DNA of 64,000 nt. Origin: Nakamurella panacisegetis. GTDB taxonomy: Bacteria > Actinomycetota > Actinomycetes > Mycobacteriales > Nakamurellaceae. The position numbers and the translations under genes were made by a program. Where the stretch lies: positions 4,065,501 to 4,129,500 of the forward strand of contig NZ_LT629710.1 of assembly GCF_900104535.1 (NCBI RefSeq). Reading direction: 5' to 3'. How positions within the stretch are numbered: the stretch's first letter is position 1; every line of letters begins with the position of its first letter. Below the pieces are notes generated by a model. That model did no database searches, was not told where the DNA came from, and saw only the letters and a list, made by a program, of their open reading frames with translations. Below, piece after piece: positions 10,733 through 18,451 of the stretch.

Positions 10733-12429
10733 CCACCGACGATCCGACGGGCCGATGGACCCCGGACTTCTCCTCACCGGTGCCGGACGACGTGCTCCCG
10801 GTCGTGCCCGGCGTGCGCCTGGAGGAGAAGATCGGCCGGGGCGGTTACGCCGCCGTCTACCGGGCCCGGCAGCTCTCGGTCGATCGGGACGTCGCCGTGA
10901 AGGTCGACGACCGTCGGCTGCTCGACGATCGGGACAAGCGACGGTTCACCCGCGAGATCGTCGCCGCGGGCGCGGTCTCGGCCCATCCGCACATCGTGAC
11001 CGTGTACGACGGCGGCACCACTGCCGATGCCCACCCGTACCTGGTCATGGAGTTGTATCCGGGCGGCTCGTACGCCGACCGGATCCGGCGATCCGGGCCC
11101 GTCCCCGCCTCCGAGGTGGTGGACGTCGGGCTCGCCATCGCCGACGCGCTGGCCGCGGCGCATTCCGACGGCATCCTGCACCGGGACGTCAAGCCGGGCA
11201 ACATCCTGATCTCCCGGTACGGCTCCAGCGCCCTGGCCGACTTCGGCCTCGCGGCTCTGCCGCGGGCGGCCGAGGGGTTCTCGGTGACGATGGAGTCGCT
11301 GACCCCGTCGTACGCGCCGCCCGAAGCGTTCAGCGGTTCCGACCCGACCGCGGCCATGGACATCTATTCCCTCGGGGCCACGCTCTACGCGCTGCTCCTG
11401 GGACGGGCCCCGCGAAGCGACCGCTCCGGCACAGCACCGCCGCTGGCGCGTCTGCTGTTCCTGTTGAACGATCCGCTGCCATTGCCCGACGCACCGGATG
11501 CAGCCACCCTGATGCCGATCATCTGGCGGGCCACCGCGTTCCGGCCGGAGGACCGGTACCCGTCGGCTGCGGCCATGCGGGATGATCTGGCCCTGGTCAA
11601 GGCCGGACGCCCGGCATCGTCCGTCATCCCGGTGGGCACGCCGCACACCAGGCCGTTCACGACCGGCAACCCCGGCGTACCGGCGGTCGGATCGGACGGC
11701 GGGCGCGACCCGGACCCGTCCTCGTCCGGCCCCCTCGGCCTCTTTGCGGCGAGACCGGAAGCGGCGCCGCGGGAGTCCGACACCCGCGCGCCTCGGAGCC
11801 GGCGGTGGATCGGTGCCGCCGCGGCCGTGGTGGCGATCCTGTTCGTCGCTGGGCTGGTCGTGTTCGGCGGCCGCTCCTCGACCGGCGGAGTCGCCTCGGC
11901 CGGTACGTCCGCGCGCACCCACGCGCTGGTCACGGACCTGAGCGGCCTCGCCCCGACACATTCGGCGACATCGCCGGTGACGCGCGGTACCCCGTCGCCG
12001 ACCCGGACGGCCCCAACGAGTTCGAGTGCCCGATCGGCGTCGCCGACCCCGATCGCGAGCTCGGCCCGATCGCTTTCCGTTCCGGTCGCCGGCTCCTGCT
12101 GGGGCGGCTTGGTCGACATCAGCGGCACCAAGACGGCCCGCCAGATCCCCTGTTCCGAGCCGCACTACTGGGAGGCCTACGCAGCCGGACTGCTCGACCC
12201 GTCCACCCCGACGCCGTACGACGACGACGTGGCCAAGGACAAGGTGGTGAAGCAGATCTGCACCCAGAAGGCGCTCAAGTCCTACGTGGGCGCGAACGTG
12301 CACGGGACCTTCAACATCGACGTCGTCCCGCCTCGGGAACTCGCCTTCGCCCAGGGTGATCGCGCGTTCTACTGCGTCGCCAGCCGCGACGGGGCGGGTG
12401 AGGTCACCGGCTCGGTCAGGGCCGGCTGA
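10729..12429 (+). CDS. Transmembrane Ser/Thr protein kinase with septum-formation-like extracellular domain
   Basis: This 566-aa protein has an N-terminal Hanks-type kinase domain (about residues 30-290): glycine loop IGRGGYAAVY, ATP-anchoring Lys58 in VAVKV, catalytic Asp153 in HRDVKPGN and Asp171 in DFG, so it should be active. A Pro-rich linker leads to one membrane helix (about residues 360-382, AAAAVVAILFVAGLVVFG), then a Ser/Thr-rich stalk. The extracellular domain has four cysteines and the GSCWGG...C-SEPHYWEAYAAG pattern of the septum-formation (PF13845-type) domain. It lies between mpa and dop, an unusual place for a kinase. The GTG at 10729 is chosen because it overlaps a leaderless mini-ORF; the frame also opens at 10708. 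Confidence 0.85.
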   Translation: MTTDDPTGRWTPDFSSPVPDDVLPVVPGVRLEEKIGRGGYAAVYRARQLSVDRDVAVKVDDRRLLDDRDKRRFTREIVAAGAVSAHPHIVTVYDGGTTADAHPYLVMELYPGGSYADRIRRSGPVPASEVVDVGLAIADALAAAHSDGILHRDVKPGNILISRYGSSALADFGLAALPRAAEGFSVTMESLTPSYAPPEAFSGSDPTAAMDIYSLGATLYALLLGRAPRSDRSGTAPPLARLLFLLNDPLPLPDAPDAATLMPIIWRATAFRPEDRYPSAAAMRDDLALVKAGRPASSVIPVGTPHTRPFTTGNPGVPAVGSDGGRDPDPSSSGPLGLFAARPEAAPRESDTRAPRSRRWIGAAAAVVAILFVAGLVVFGGRSSTGGVASAGTSARTHALVTDLSGLAPTHSATSPVTRGTPSPTRTAPTSSSARSASPTPIASSARSLSVPVAGSCWGGLVDISGTKTARQIPCSEPHYWEAYAAGLLDPSTPTPYDDDVAKDKVVKQICTQKALKSYVGANVHGTFNIDVVPPRELAFAQGDRAFYCVASRDGAGEVTGSVRAG

Positions 12430-12433
12430 TCGA

Positions 12434-12455
12434 CCGCTGACCGCGCGGTCAGCGG
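12434..12455. promoter_or_regulatory. 22-bp perfect palindrome, candidate TetR operator
   Basis: CCGCTGACCGC is followed immediately by its exact reverse complement, with no loop bases. The site lies between the kinase stop and the tetR-like ATG, 19 bases before the start codon, where an autoregulatory TetR operator would overlap the promoter. The core TGACCGCGCGGTCA is the style of site bound by TetR dimers. The absence of a loop argues against a simple terminator. Confidence 0.6.
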
Positions 12456-12474
12456 ACATGGCAAGGTGGGGCGC

Positions 12475-13113
12475 ATGACCGAGCCAACCGGGGGCACGAG
12501 CACACCACGGGTGACGGCCCGCGCCGCCCGGCGACGAGCCGAGATCGTCGAGGCGGCCCGACAGGTCTTCACCTCCCGCGGCTTCCGGGGCGGGTCGCTG
12601 GGCGAGATCGCCGAGCGCGTCGGCATCACCCACCAGGGCGTGCTCCACCACTTCGGCAGCAAGGAACGGCTGCTGGTGGAAGTGTTGCGGGACAGGGACA
12701 TCGAAGATGGCCCGGGGAGCGAGACCCTGACCGGCGCCGCGTTCCTGTCGCACCTGATCGACACCGCGCGGCTGAACACGACGCGGTCCGGGATAGTCCA
12801 GGCGTACACGGTCCTCTCGGCCGAGTCGGTGACGCCGGGACACCCGGCCCAGGGCTGGTTCCGGACGCGATTCGCCGACCTGCGGTCCGAGGTGTACCAG
12901 GCCCTCCGGATCGTCGGCGGCATCGAGGTGGGCGAGGCGGAGCTGGAGCGGGGCGCGTCGGCGGTGATCGCCGTCATGGACGGACTGCAGGTCCAATGGC
13001 TGCTGGACCCGGCGGCCGTCGACATGCCGGCCACCCTGCGGATGGTGATCAACTCACTGCTCGCCGGCTGGGGGCGTCCGGCGCTGCCGCAGGAGCCGAA
13101 CATCACGGCCTGA
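12475..13113 (+). CDS. TetR-family transcriptional regulator
   Basis: The 212-aa protein has a typical TetR N-terminal helix-turn-helix (about residues 20-65): AEIVEAARQVFTSRGFRGGSLGEIAERVGITHQG followed by LHHFGSKERLL (shown here in pieces of the same motif). The C-terminal ligand-binding part (WFRTRFADLRSEVYQALR...) is of the kind seen in many actinobacterial TetR proteins with unknown ligand. The start is ATG 12475, with AGGTGGGG just upstream; the frame opens nine bases earlier. A perfect 22-bp palindrome directly upstream suggests autoregulation. The downstream gene on the same strand is dop, so control of dop is possible but unproven. Confidence 0.88.
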   Translation: MTEPTGGTSTPRVTARAARRRAEIVEAARQVFTSRGFRGGSLGEIAERVGITHQGVLHHFGSKERLLVEVLRDRDIEDGPGSETLTGAAFLSHLIDTARLNTTRSGIVQAYTVLSAESVTPGHPAQGWFRTRFADLRSEVYQALRIVGGIEVGEAELERGASAVIAVMDGLQVQWLLDPAAVDMPATLRMVINSLLAGWGRPALPQEPNITA

Positions 13114-13152
13114 CGCCCACCACGGCCACGGCCGGCTCTCGGCCCGGGGCAC

Positions 13153-13158
13153 TAGATT
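13153..13158 (+). promoter_or_regulatory. -10 element TAGATT driving a leaderless mini-ORF before dop
   Basis: TAGATT, seven bases, then the ATG at 13166 of an 8-codon ORF that ends on the dop start codon. Transcription starting at 13165/13166 would make the mini-ORF leaderless. Confidence 0.55.
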
Positions 13159-13165
13159 CAAGGTC

Positions 13166-13192
13166 ATGACTGCACAGGACGCGAACGCATGA
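13166..13192 (+). CDS. 8-codon leaderless leader peptide (MTAQDANA) overlapping dop start
   Basis: ATG 13166 opens an 8-residue frame, MTAQDANA, whose TGA (13190-13192) overlaps the dop ATG (13189) as ATGA. No Shine-Dalgarno is evident for dop, while a TANNNT element sits exactly seven bases before this ATG. The arrangement suggests that ribosomes load on the 5' end of the mRNA and reinitiate at dop. The peptide is too short to assign a function. Confidence 0.45.
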   Translation: MTAQDANA

Positions 13193-14700
13193 CCGTACGC
13201 CGCATCATGGGCACCGAGGTCGAGTACGGCATCTCCGTCCCGGGGGAGCCGGGCGTCAACCCGGTCATCTCCTCCACTCAGATCGTGCTGGCCTACGCCG
13301 CCTCGGTGGCCGCGCCCCGGGCCCGGCGGCCGAGGTGGGACTACGAGGTGGAGTCACCGCTGCGCGATGCCCGCGGCTACGACCTGTCCTCGCTGTTCGG
13401 CGGATCCGAACCGGACATCGACGACATCGGCGCGGCCAACGTGATCCTGTCCGACGGGGCCCGGCTCTACGTCGACCACGCCCACCCGGAGTACTCCGGG
13501 CCCGAGGTGACCAACCCGCTCGACGCCGTCCTGTACGACAAGGCGGGGGAGCGCGTGATGGAGCAGGCGGCCATGCTCGCGGCGTCGGTGCCCGGAGCCA
13601 AGGCGGTGCAGCTGTACAAGAACAACACCGACGGCAAGGGCGCGTCCTACGGCACGCACGAGAACTACCTGTGCCGCCGGGACACCCCCTTCCCGTCGAT
13701 CATCGCCGGTCTGCTGCCGTTCTTCGCGTCCCGGCAGGTCTTCGCCGGAGCGGGCCGGGTCGGGATCGGGCCGTCCGGGGCCACGCCGGGGTTCCAGCTG
13801 GCCCAGCGGTCGGACTACATCGAGGTCGAGGTCGGGCTGGAGACGACGCTCAAGCGCGGCCTGATCAACACCCGCGACGAACCCCACGCCGACGCGGACC
13901 GCTGGCGGCGCCTGCACGTGATCATCGGTGACGCCAATCTGGCCGAGACGTCCATCTACCTCAAGGTCGGCACCACCGCCCTGGTGCTGTCGATGATCGA
14001 GGCGGGCTGGCCGATGCCGCTCGAACTCGAACATCCGGTGTCCGCGGTACACCAGATCTCCCACGACCCGACCCTGAAGACGACGGTCAAACTGGCCGAC
14101 GGACGGTCGTTCACCGGCGTCGACATCCAGATGGCGTACCTGGAGGCGGCCCGGGCCTTCGTGGCGCACACCTACGGCGACGACGTCGACGCGGACACCA
14201 AGGACGTCCTGGCCACGTGGGCCGACGTGCTCGACAAGCTCGCGGACGATCCGATGCGGCTGGCCGACACCCTGGACTGGCCGGCCAAGCTCCGCCTGCT
14301 GGAAGGTTTCCGGAGCCGGGACGGGCTGGCCTGGGGGGCATCCCGGCTGGCCCTGGTCGACCTGCAGTACGCCGATGTGCGGCTCGACCGCGGCCTGTAC
14401 AACCGGTTGGCCTCCCGCGGCGCCATGAAGCGGCTGCTCACCGACGAGGCGATCCTGACCGCGATGACGGTTCCGCCCGAGGACACCCGGGCCTACTTCC
14501 GCGGGCGCTGTGTCTCCAAGTACCCGGACCGGCTGGCGGCGGCGTCCTGGGATTCGGTGATCTTCGATGTCGGCCGGGAGTCGCTGGTCCGGATACCGAC
14601 CATGGATCCGACCCGCGGGACCAAGGCGCACGTCGGGGCCCTGCTGGACGCCGCCGCCGACGCCGGTGAGTTGGTCGACGCCCTCACCAAGCGCTCCTGA
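13189..14700 (+). CDS. dop: Deamidase/depupylase of Pup
   Basis: Dop deamidates the C-terminal Gln of Pup to Glu, which readies it for ligation, and also removes Pup from substrates. The 503-aa protein is a carboxylate-amine/glutamine-synthetase-fold enzyme, paralogous to PafA at 29375. The N-terminus [10 protein letters not shown] carries the Mg-ATP-binding Glu of the first beta strand. The stretch around [17 protein letters not shown] is the Dop-loop region that PafA lacks, and YKNNTDGKG and [18 protein letters not shown] are the conserved active-site strands. The ATG at 13189 matches the family N-terminus closely. It stands 152 bp before pup. Pup here ends in Gln, so the deamidase activity is required. 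Confidence 0.97.
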   Translation: MTVRRIMGTEVEYGISVPGEPGVNPVISSTQIVLAYAASVAAPRARRPRWDYEVESPLRDARGYDLSSLFGGSEPDIDDIGAANVILSDGARLYVDHAHPEYSGPEVTNPLDAVLYDKAGERVMEQAAMLAASVPGAKAVQLYKNNTDGKGASYGTHENYLCRRDTPFPSIIAGLLPFFASRQVFAGAGRVGIGPSGATPGFQLAQRSDYIEVEVGLETTLKRGLINTRDEPHADADRWRRLHVIIGDANLAETSIYLKVGTTALVLSMIEAGWPMPLELEHPVSAVHQISHDPTLKTTVKLADGRSFTGVDIQMAYLEAARAFVAHTYGDDVDADTKDVLATWADVLDKLADDPMRLADTLDWPAKLRLLEGFRSRDGLAWGASRLALVDLQYADVRLDRGLYNRLASRGAMKRLLTDEAILTAMTVPPEDTRAYFRGRCVSKYPDRLAAASWDSVIFDVGRESLVRIPTMDPTRGTKAHVGALLDAAADAGELVDALTKRS

Positions 14701-14852
14701 GCCGACTGCTCCGGCGCGGGCGTTACCCGGTCGTGTCCGGCAGCGCCGAGGCGCAGTCGGGGTGGCTGGGTAAAGTCGAACACAGCGCCGACGAACGGAC
14801 CGTATCCTCTCGTCTTTCACGCAGTGCGGCGCCCTAGATTTGGGAGATCGAC

Positions 14853-15050
14853 ATGGCACAGGAACAGACCACGCGGCAGGGCGGCGGGGATTCCGACGAC
14901 GACGGCGACGCCGCGAGCGGAGCGGCCGGTCAGGAGCGCCGGGAGAAGCTCGCGGCGGAGACCGACGACATCCTGGACGAGATCGACGGCGTGCTGGAGT
15001 CCAATGCCGAGGACTTCGTCCGTTCGTACGTGCAAAAGGGCGGGCAGTGA
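14853..15050 (+). CDS. pup: Prokaryotic ubiquitin-like protein Pup (Gln-terminal form)
   Basis: Pup is the disordered protein tag that PafA joins to lysines of proteins destined for the proteasome. The 65-aa product has the expected acidic, Gln-rich N-terminal half and the helix-forming Mpa-binding part (ETDDILDEIDGVLESNAEDF). It ends VQKGGQ, so it must be deamidated by Dop before use. The start is ATG 14853, with GGGAG at 14842-14846; a TAGATT at 14835 lies too close to that site to be a simple leaderless promoter, so TAAAGT (14771) or TATCCT (14803) are better promoter candidates. prcB follows after three bases. Confidence 0.97.
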   Translation: MAQEQTTRQGGGDSDDDGDAASGAAGQERREKLAAETDDILDEIDGVLESNAEDFVRSYVQKGGQ

Positions 15051-15053
15051 GCT

Positions 15054-15884
15054 TTGAAGGATTCCAGCTGGCCGATCGCGGCGGTCCCGGCGGCCTATCT
15101 GACCCCAGGCCCTGGCTCGTTCACCGAATTCCTGGCCAAGGCCGAACCACATCTGTTGCCGGGTAACCGTGCGCACCCGGTGGCCGATCAGGTACCCCAC
15201 GGCACCACGATCGTTGCCCTCACCTGCGCCGACGGTGTCGTGCTGGCCGGTGACCGCCGGGCCACCATGGGCAATCTGATCGCCCAGCGGGACATCGAGA
15301 AGGTGTTCGTCGCCGACTCCCACTCGGCGGTCGGAATCGCCGGCACCGCCGGTCTGGCCGTCGAGATGGTCCGGTTGTTCAAACTGGAACTCGAGCACTA
15401 CGAGAAGATCGAGGGCGTCCGGTTGTCGTTGGACGGCAAGGCGAACCGCCTGTCCACGATGATCAGGGGCAACCTCGGGGTGGCCATGCAGGGGCTGGCC
15501 GTCGTGCCGCTGTTCGCCGGCTTCGACATCGACCGGGTGCCGACCTCCGAGGCCGGGCGCATCTTCTCCTACGACATCACCGGTGGCCGGTACGAGGAAT
15601 ACGACTTCTACGCCGTTGGCTCCGGGTCGATGTTCGCCCGGTCAGCCCTGAAGAAGCGGTTCGAGCGCGGTGCCTCGCTCGACGTGGCGGTCAAGGCGGC
15701 CGTCGAGGCGCTGTACGACGCGGCCGACGACGACAGCGCCACCGGCGGCCCGGATCTCACTCGCAAGATCTATCCGATGGTCATCGTCGTGACGGCGGCC
15801 GGAGCTCGTCGTCTCCCCGAGGCCGAGGTCGGGGCCGTGTCCGAGTCGGTGGTCGCCGGCCGGATGATCAACCCCGGCGGCTGA
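15054..15884 (+). CDS. prcB: 20S proteasome beta subunit
   Basis: PrcB forms the two inner rings of the 20S core and carries the peptidase sites. The 276-aa precursor has a 50-residue propeptide, then HG|TTIVAL, where autocleavage exposes Thr51 as the catalytic N-terminal threonine. The mature chain shows [14 protein letters not shown] with the conserved Asp and EKVF with the active-site Lys; the GSGSMFA and [11 protein letters not shown] motifs near the end are typical. The only start in frame that keeps the full propeptide is TTG at 15054, three bases after pup. A GTG that overlaps the pup stop (15047) is in another frame and reads only 39 codons. AAAAGGGCGGG upstream can serve as the ribosome site. 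Confidence 0.95.
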   Translation: MKDSSWPIAAVPAAYLTPGPGSFTEFLAKAEPHLLPGNRAHPVADQVPHGTTIVALTCADGVVLAGDRRATMGNLIAQRDIEKVFVADSHSAVGIAGTAGLAVEMVRLFKLELEHYEKIEGVRLSLDGKANRLSTMIRGNLGVAMQGLAVVPLFAGFDIDRVPTSEAGRIFSYDITGGRYEEYDFYAVGSGSMFARSALKKRFERGASLDVAVKAAVEALYDAADDDSATGGPDLTRKIYPMVIVVTAAGARRLPEAEVGAVSESVVAGRMINPGG

Positions 15885-15939
15885 GCCGAGTCCGTCCGCC
15901 CCGCTCGCGAACCGATCGACACCCAGGAGTCCCAGCACC

Positions 15940-16830
15940 GTGACGATGCCCGTCTATGCCTCACCCGAACAGTTCATGCGGGACCGGTCCGAATATGCCC
16001 GCAAGGGCATCGGCCGGGGCCGCAGTGTCGTCGTCACCACCTACTCGGCGGGTGTGCTGTTCGTGGCCGAGAACCACTCGCCCACGTTGCACAAGGTCAG
16101 CGAGATCTACGACCGCATCGGTCTGGCCGCGGTCGGCCGTTACAACGAGTTCGAGAACCTGCGGACGGCCGGGATCCGGTTGGCCGACGTGCGCGGCTAC
16201 TCCTACGACCGTCGCGACGTCACCGCGCGCTGGCTGGCCAACGCCTACGCCCAGACGCTGGGCTCGATCTTCTCCGAACACCAGAAGCCCTACGAGGTCG
16301 AACTGTGCGTGGCCGAAGTGGCCCGTTCGGTCGGGGAACCGGTTCCGGCGCCGGGGGAGACCCGTCTGGGCGCCCCCGGGCAGCGAGACCAGCTGTACCG
16401 CATCTCCTTCGACGGCTCGATCATGGAGGAGACCCGGTACGTCGTCATGGGCGGCGTGACCGAGCCGGTCGCGTCGGCCATGGAGAAGTCCTTCCGGGCC
16501 GGGTGGGACCTGCCGACCGCCTTGGCCGCCGCGGTCAGCGCACTCGGCGCGGGCGGTGAGGGGGCCCCACGGAAGCTCGAATCGGGCCAGCTCGAGGTGG
16601 CTGTACTGGATCGCACGGTCCCCGAACGGACCTTTCGTCGTCTGGACCGGGACCTGCTCGACCAGCTGCTGACCCCGCCGTCGGCCGAGCCGGCCGCGAC
16701 ACCCGCCGAACCGACGGAACCGGCGGAATCGGCCGAGCCCGTTGGACCGGCGGAAGCCGCGGACGCGGCCCCGGCCGACACCGCGCCCGAACCCGGACCG
16801 CCGGCCGACGAGCAACAGCCGGACCACTAG
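15940..16830 (+). CDS. prcA: 20S proteasome alpha subunit
   Basis: PrcA makes the outer rings of the 20S core, gates substrate entry and docks the Mpa C-terminus. The 296-aa product opens with the alpha signature [20 protein letters not shown] and RGRSVVV, and contains [23 protein letters not shown], typical of actinobacterial alpha subunits. It lacks a catalytic Thr, as expected. After about residue 245 there is an extension of about 50 residues made mainly of Pro, Ala and Glu ([10 protein letters not shown]-type), probably disordered. The start is GTG 15940, preceded by AGGAG at 15924; an ATG six bases later is possible. prcB ends 55 bp upstream, so the genes are co-transcribed. Confidence 0.96.
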   Translation: MTMPVYASPEQFMRDRSEYARKGIGRGRSVVVTTYSAGVLFVAENHSPTLHKVSEIYDRIGLAAVGRYNEFENLRTAGIRLADVRGYSYDRRDVTARWLANAYAQTLGSIFSEHQKPYEVELCVAEVARSVGEPVPAPGETRLGAPGQRDQLYRISFDGSIMEETRYVVMGGVTEPVASAMEKSFRAGWDLPTALAAAVSALGAGGEGAPRKLESGQLEVAVLDRTVPERTFRRLDRDLLDQLLTPPSAEPAATPAEPTEPAESAEPVGPAEAADAAPADTAPEPGPPADEQQPDH

Positions 16831-16850
16831 CCGGGTATCAGGGACCCGGC
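16830..16850 (+). terminator. Hairpin after prcA
   Basis: GCCGGGT and ACCCGGC pair around a seven-base loop, starting at the last base of the prcA stop codon. The stem is short and no U-tract follows, so termination is uncertain. It marks the border between the proteasome operon and the subtilisin/CHAT block. Confidence 0.35.
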
Positions 16851-16911
16851 GGCTCGGCTCCTGCAGCCACCGGACGACTCTCCGCCCGTGTTCCGCCGAC
16901 CGCAAGGACAG

Positions 16912-18339
16912 ATGGTGACCAGTCCGGGACCCCGCCCCCACGCCGGACGTCGGTCCGCGTTGGACCGCTGGCACGGCAGCATCACCGAGCCCGGAAGCAC
17001 CCCGACCGGAGAATGGCCCCAGGCCGCGACGGCCTACCGAAGCACCGGACTGGTGCTGCACGCACCGGACGACGAAGCGGGCGAACGTATCCGCCGGGCC
17101 GTGACCGAGGTGGCCGCCCGCCGGGACTGGGTGGTGTCGGCCGGACGCTCCGGTGTCTCGCTGGCCCCAGCCGAGTCCTCGGTCGGCCCGATCGATTCCC
17201 GGGAGGTGGTGGCCGAACTTCGTCGTCACGTCGATCCCCAGGTCGCCGCGGGCGTCGGCCTGGATCACCTGATGACGACGGCGGAACAGTTCGGCGGCAA
17301 CCCGTTTGCCATCGGTCACGGTCGGACGGGCCTGGATCGATACGGCGACTCCGGGTACGCCGGGCGCGGGCCGGTCAACTTCGTCGTCCCGACGCCGCGG
17401 CCGGGGAGTCCGGAACGTGCGCCCCGAGTGGTGGTGCTGGACACCGGGCTCGGTGACCACCCGTGGTTCACCGCGTATCCGGCCAAGACGGTGGTCACCA
17501 TGAACGACGGCCGGACGATCGGGCCCGAGATCGACCCGGCGTCCATCAAGGGCATCGACGCCGACGGCACCGGAGCGGTCGCGAATGCACTGCTCGGCAC
17601 CTTGGCCAGTCATTCTGGCCACGGCACGTTCATCGCCGGGCTCATTCGTCAGGCCTGCCCCGAGGCCGACATCGTCGCCCTGGCCGTGATGGGCGCGGAC
17701 GGCATCGTCGCCGAATCGACGCTGACCGATGCCCTGACCCTGCTGGCCGACCGGCAGCGGGAGGAGCCTGGCTGGGCCGACGCGCTGGTGCTGTCCCTCG
17801 GCTACTACGCCGAGACGGCCGATGATCTCGCCTACAACACGGCACTGAAGCGGATCCTGGTCGAGCTGGGCCGGCTGGGCGTCGCGGTGTTCTGTGCCGC
17901 CGGAAACGATGCCACGGACCGACCGTCCTACCCCGCGGCGTTCGCGGTCGACGAGGACTTCGCCGCTCCGGACGTGGTGCCGCTGGTCTCGGTCGCGGCC
18001 TTGAATCCGGACGGATCCGTGGCCCTGTTCTCCAACGACGGGCCATGGGTGACCGCCGAGGCGCTCGGCGTCAATCTCGTCTCGACCGCTCCGGTGACCA
18101 GCGATGGCTCGGCCCGAGCGGGGGTGCACGTTCGCGGGCCCCAGGGGCGTCCGCGCGGCGGCGTGGACCCGGATGCCTTCGGGAACGGATTCGCCTCCTG
18201 GAGTGGCACCTCGTTCGCGGCGCCCGTCCTGGCCGGCCAGTATCTCCGCACCCTGGCCGAGGCCGGATTTCCACCGATCGCCGAGCGTGCGCGGCTGGTC
18301 CCGATCGGCCGGGGTGTCCGGCGGACGCACGTCAGGTAG
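16912..18339 (+). CDS. Cytosolic S8 (subtilisin-like) serine protease, first copy
   Basis: The 475-aa protein carries an intact subtilisin triad: Asp177 in VVVLDTGLGDHPWF, His237 in SHSGHGTFIAG and Ser434 in SGTSFAAPVLAG, with the oxyanion Asn in CAAGNDATDR. About 170 residues before the catalytic domain form an unfamiliar N-terminal region ending in GVGLDHLMTTAEQFGGNPF, which is shared with the second S8 protein. There is no signal peptide or membrane segment, so it should act in the cytoplasm, which is uncommon for subtilases. Start ATG 16912 follows AAGGA; GTG 16915 is an equal alternative and the frame opens at 16888. It begins an operon-like run that includes a sigma factor and two CHAT proteases. 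The substrate is unknown. Confidence 0.88.
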   Translation: MVTSPGPRPHAGRRSALDRWHGSITEPGSTPTGEWPQAATAYRSTGLVLHAPDDEAGERIRRAVTEVAARRDWVVSAGRSGVSLAPAESSVGPIDSREVVAELRRHVDPQVAAGVGLDHLMTTAEQFGGNPFAIGHGRTGLDRYGDSGYAGRGPVNFVVPTPRPGSPERAPRVVVLDTGLGDHPWFTAYPAKTVVTMNDGRTIGPEIDPASIKGIDADGTGAVANALLGTLASHSGHGTFIAGLIRQACPEADIVALAVMGADGIVAESTLTDALTLLADRQREEPGWADALVLSLGYYAETADDLAYNTALKRILVELGRLGVAVFCAAGNDATDRPSYPAAFAVDEDFAAPDVVPLVSVAALNPDGSVALFSNDGPWVTAEALGVNLVSTAPVTSDGSARAGVHVRGPQGRPRGGVDPDAFGNGFASWSGTSFAAPVLAGQYLRTLAEAGFPPIAERARLVPIGRGVRRTHVR

Positions 18340-18355
18340 TTTCTGCCGGAACAGC

Positions 18356-18451
18356 ATGTATCAGACCGGTGACGGTCCGCTCCTAGTCGTCGAATGCCGC
18401 CCGGTGCGGCGTCACCTGCAGCTGCGCAACCGCTACGGAGGCACCTTGTGA
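18356..18451 (+). CDS. 31-codon small ORF between the two S8 proteases
   Basis: ATG 18356 starts 16 bases after the first S8 stop and reads 31 residues (MYQTGDGPLLVVECRP..., ending GGTL). Its TGA (18449-18451) overlaps the GTG of the second S8 gene (18448) as GTGA. A weak GGAA lies four bases before the ATG. The C-terminal half is rich in Arg and His and contains one Cys. It fills the intercistronic gap exactly and could be a small protease partner, a substrate or only a coupling ORF. I recognise no family, and chance occurrence is possible in GC-rich DNA. Confidence 0.4.
   Translation: MYQTGDGPLLVVECRPVRRHLQLRNRYGGTL

Noticed and set aside
8771-12996. Two long antisense open frames opposite mpa and the kinase/TetR genes
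   Set aside because: Both are rich in Arg, Gly, Asp and His without recognisable domains and mirror the codon structure of the plus-strand genes.
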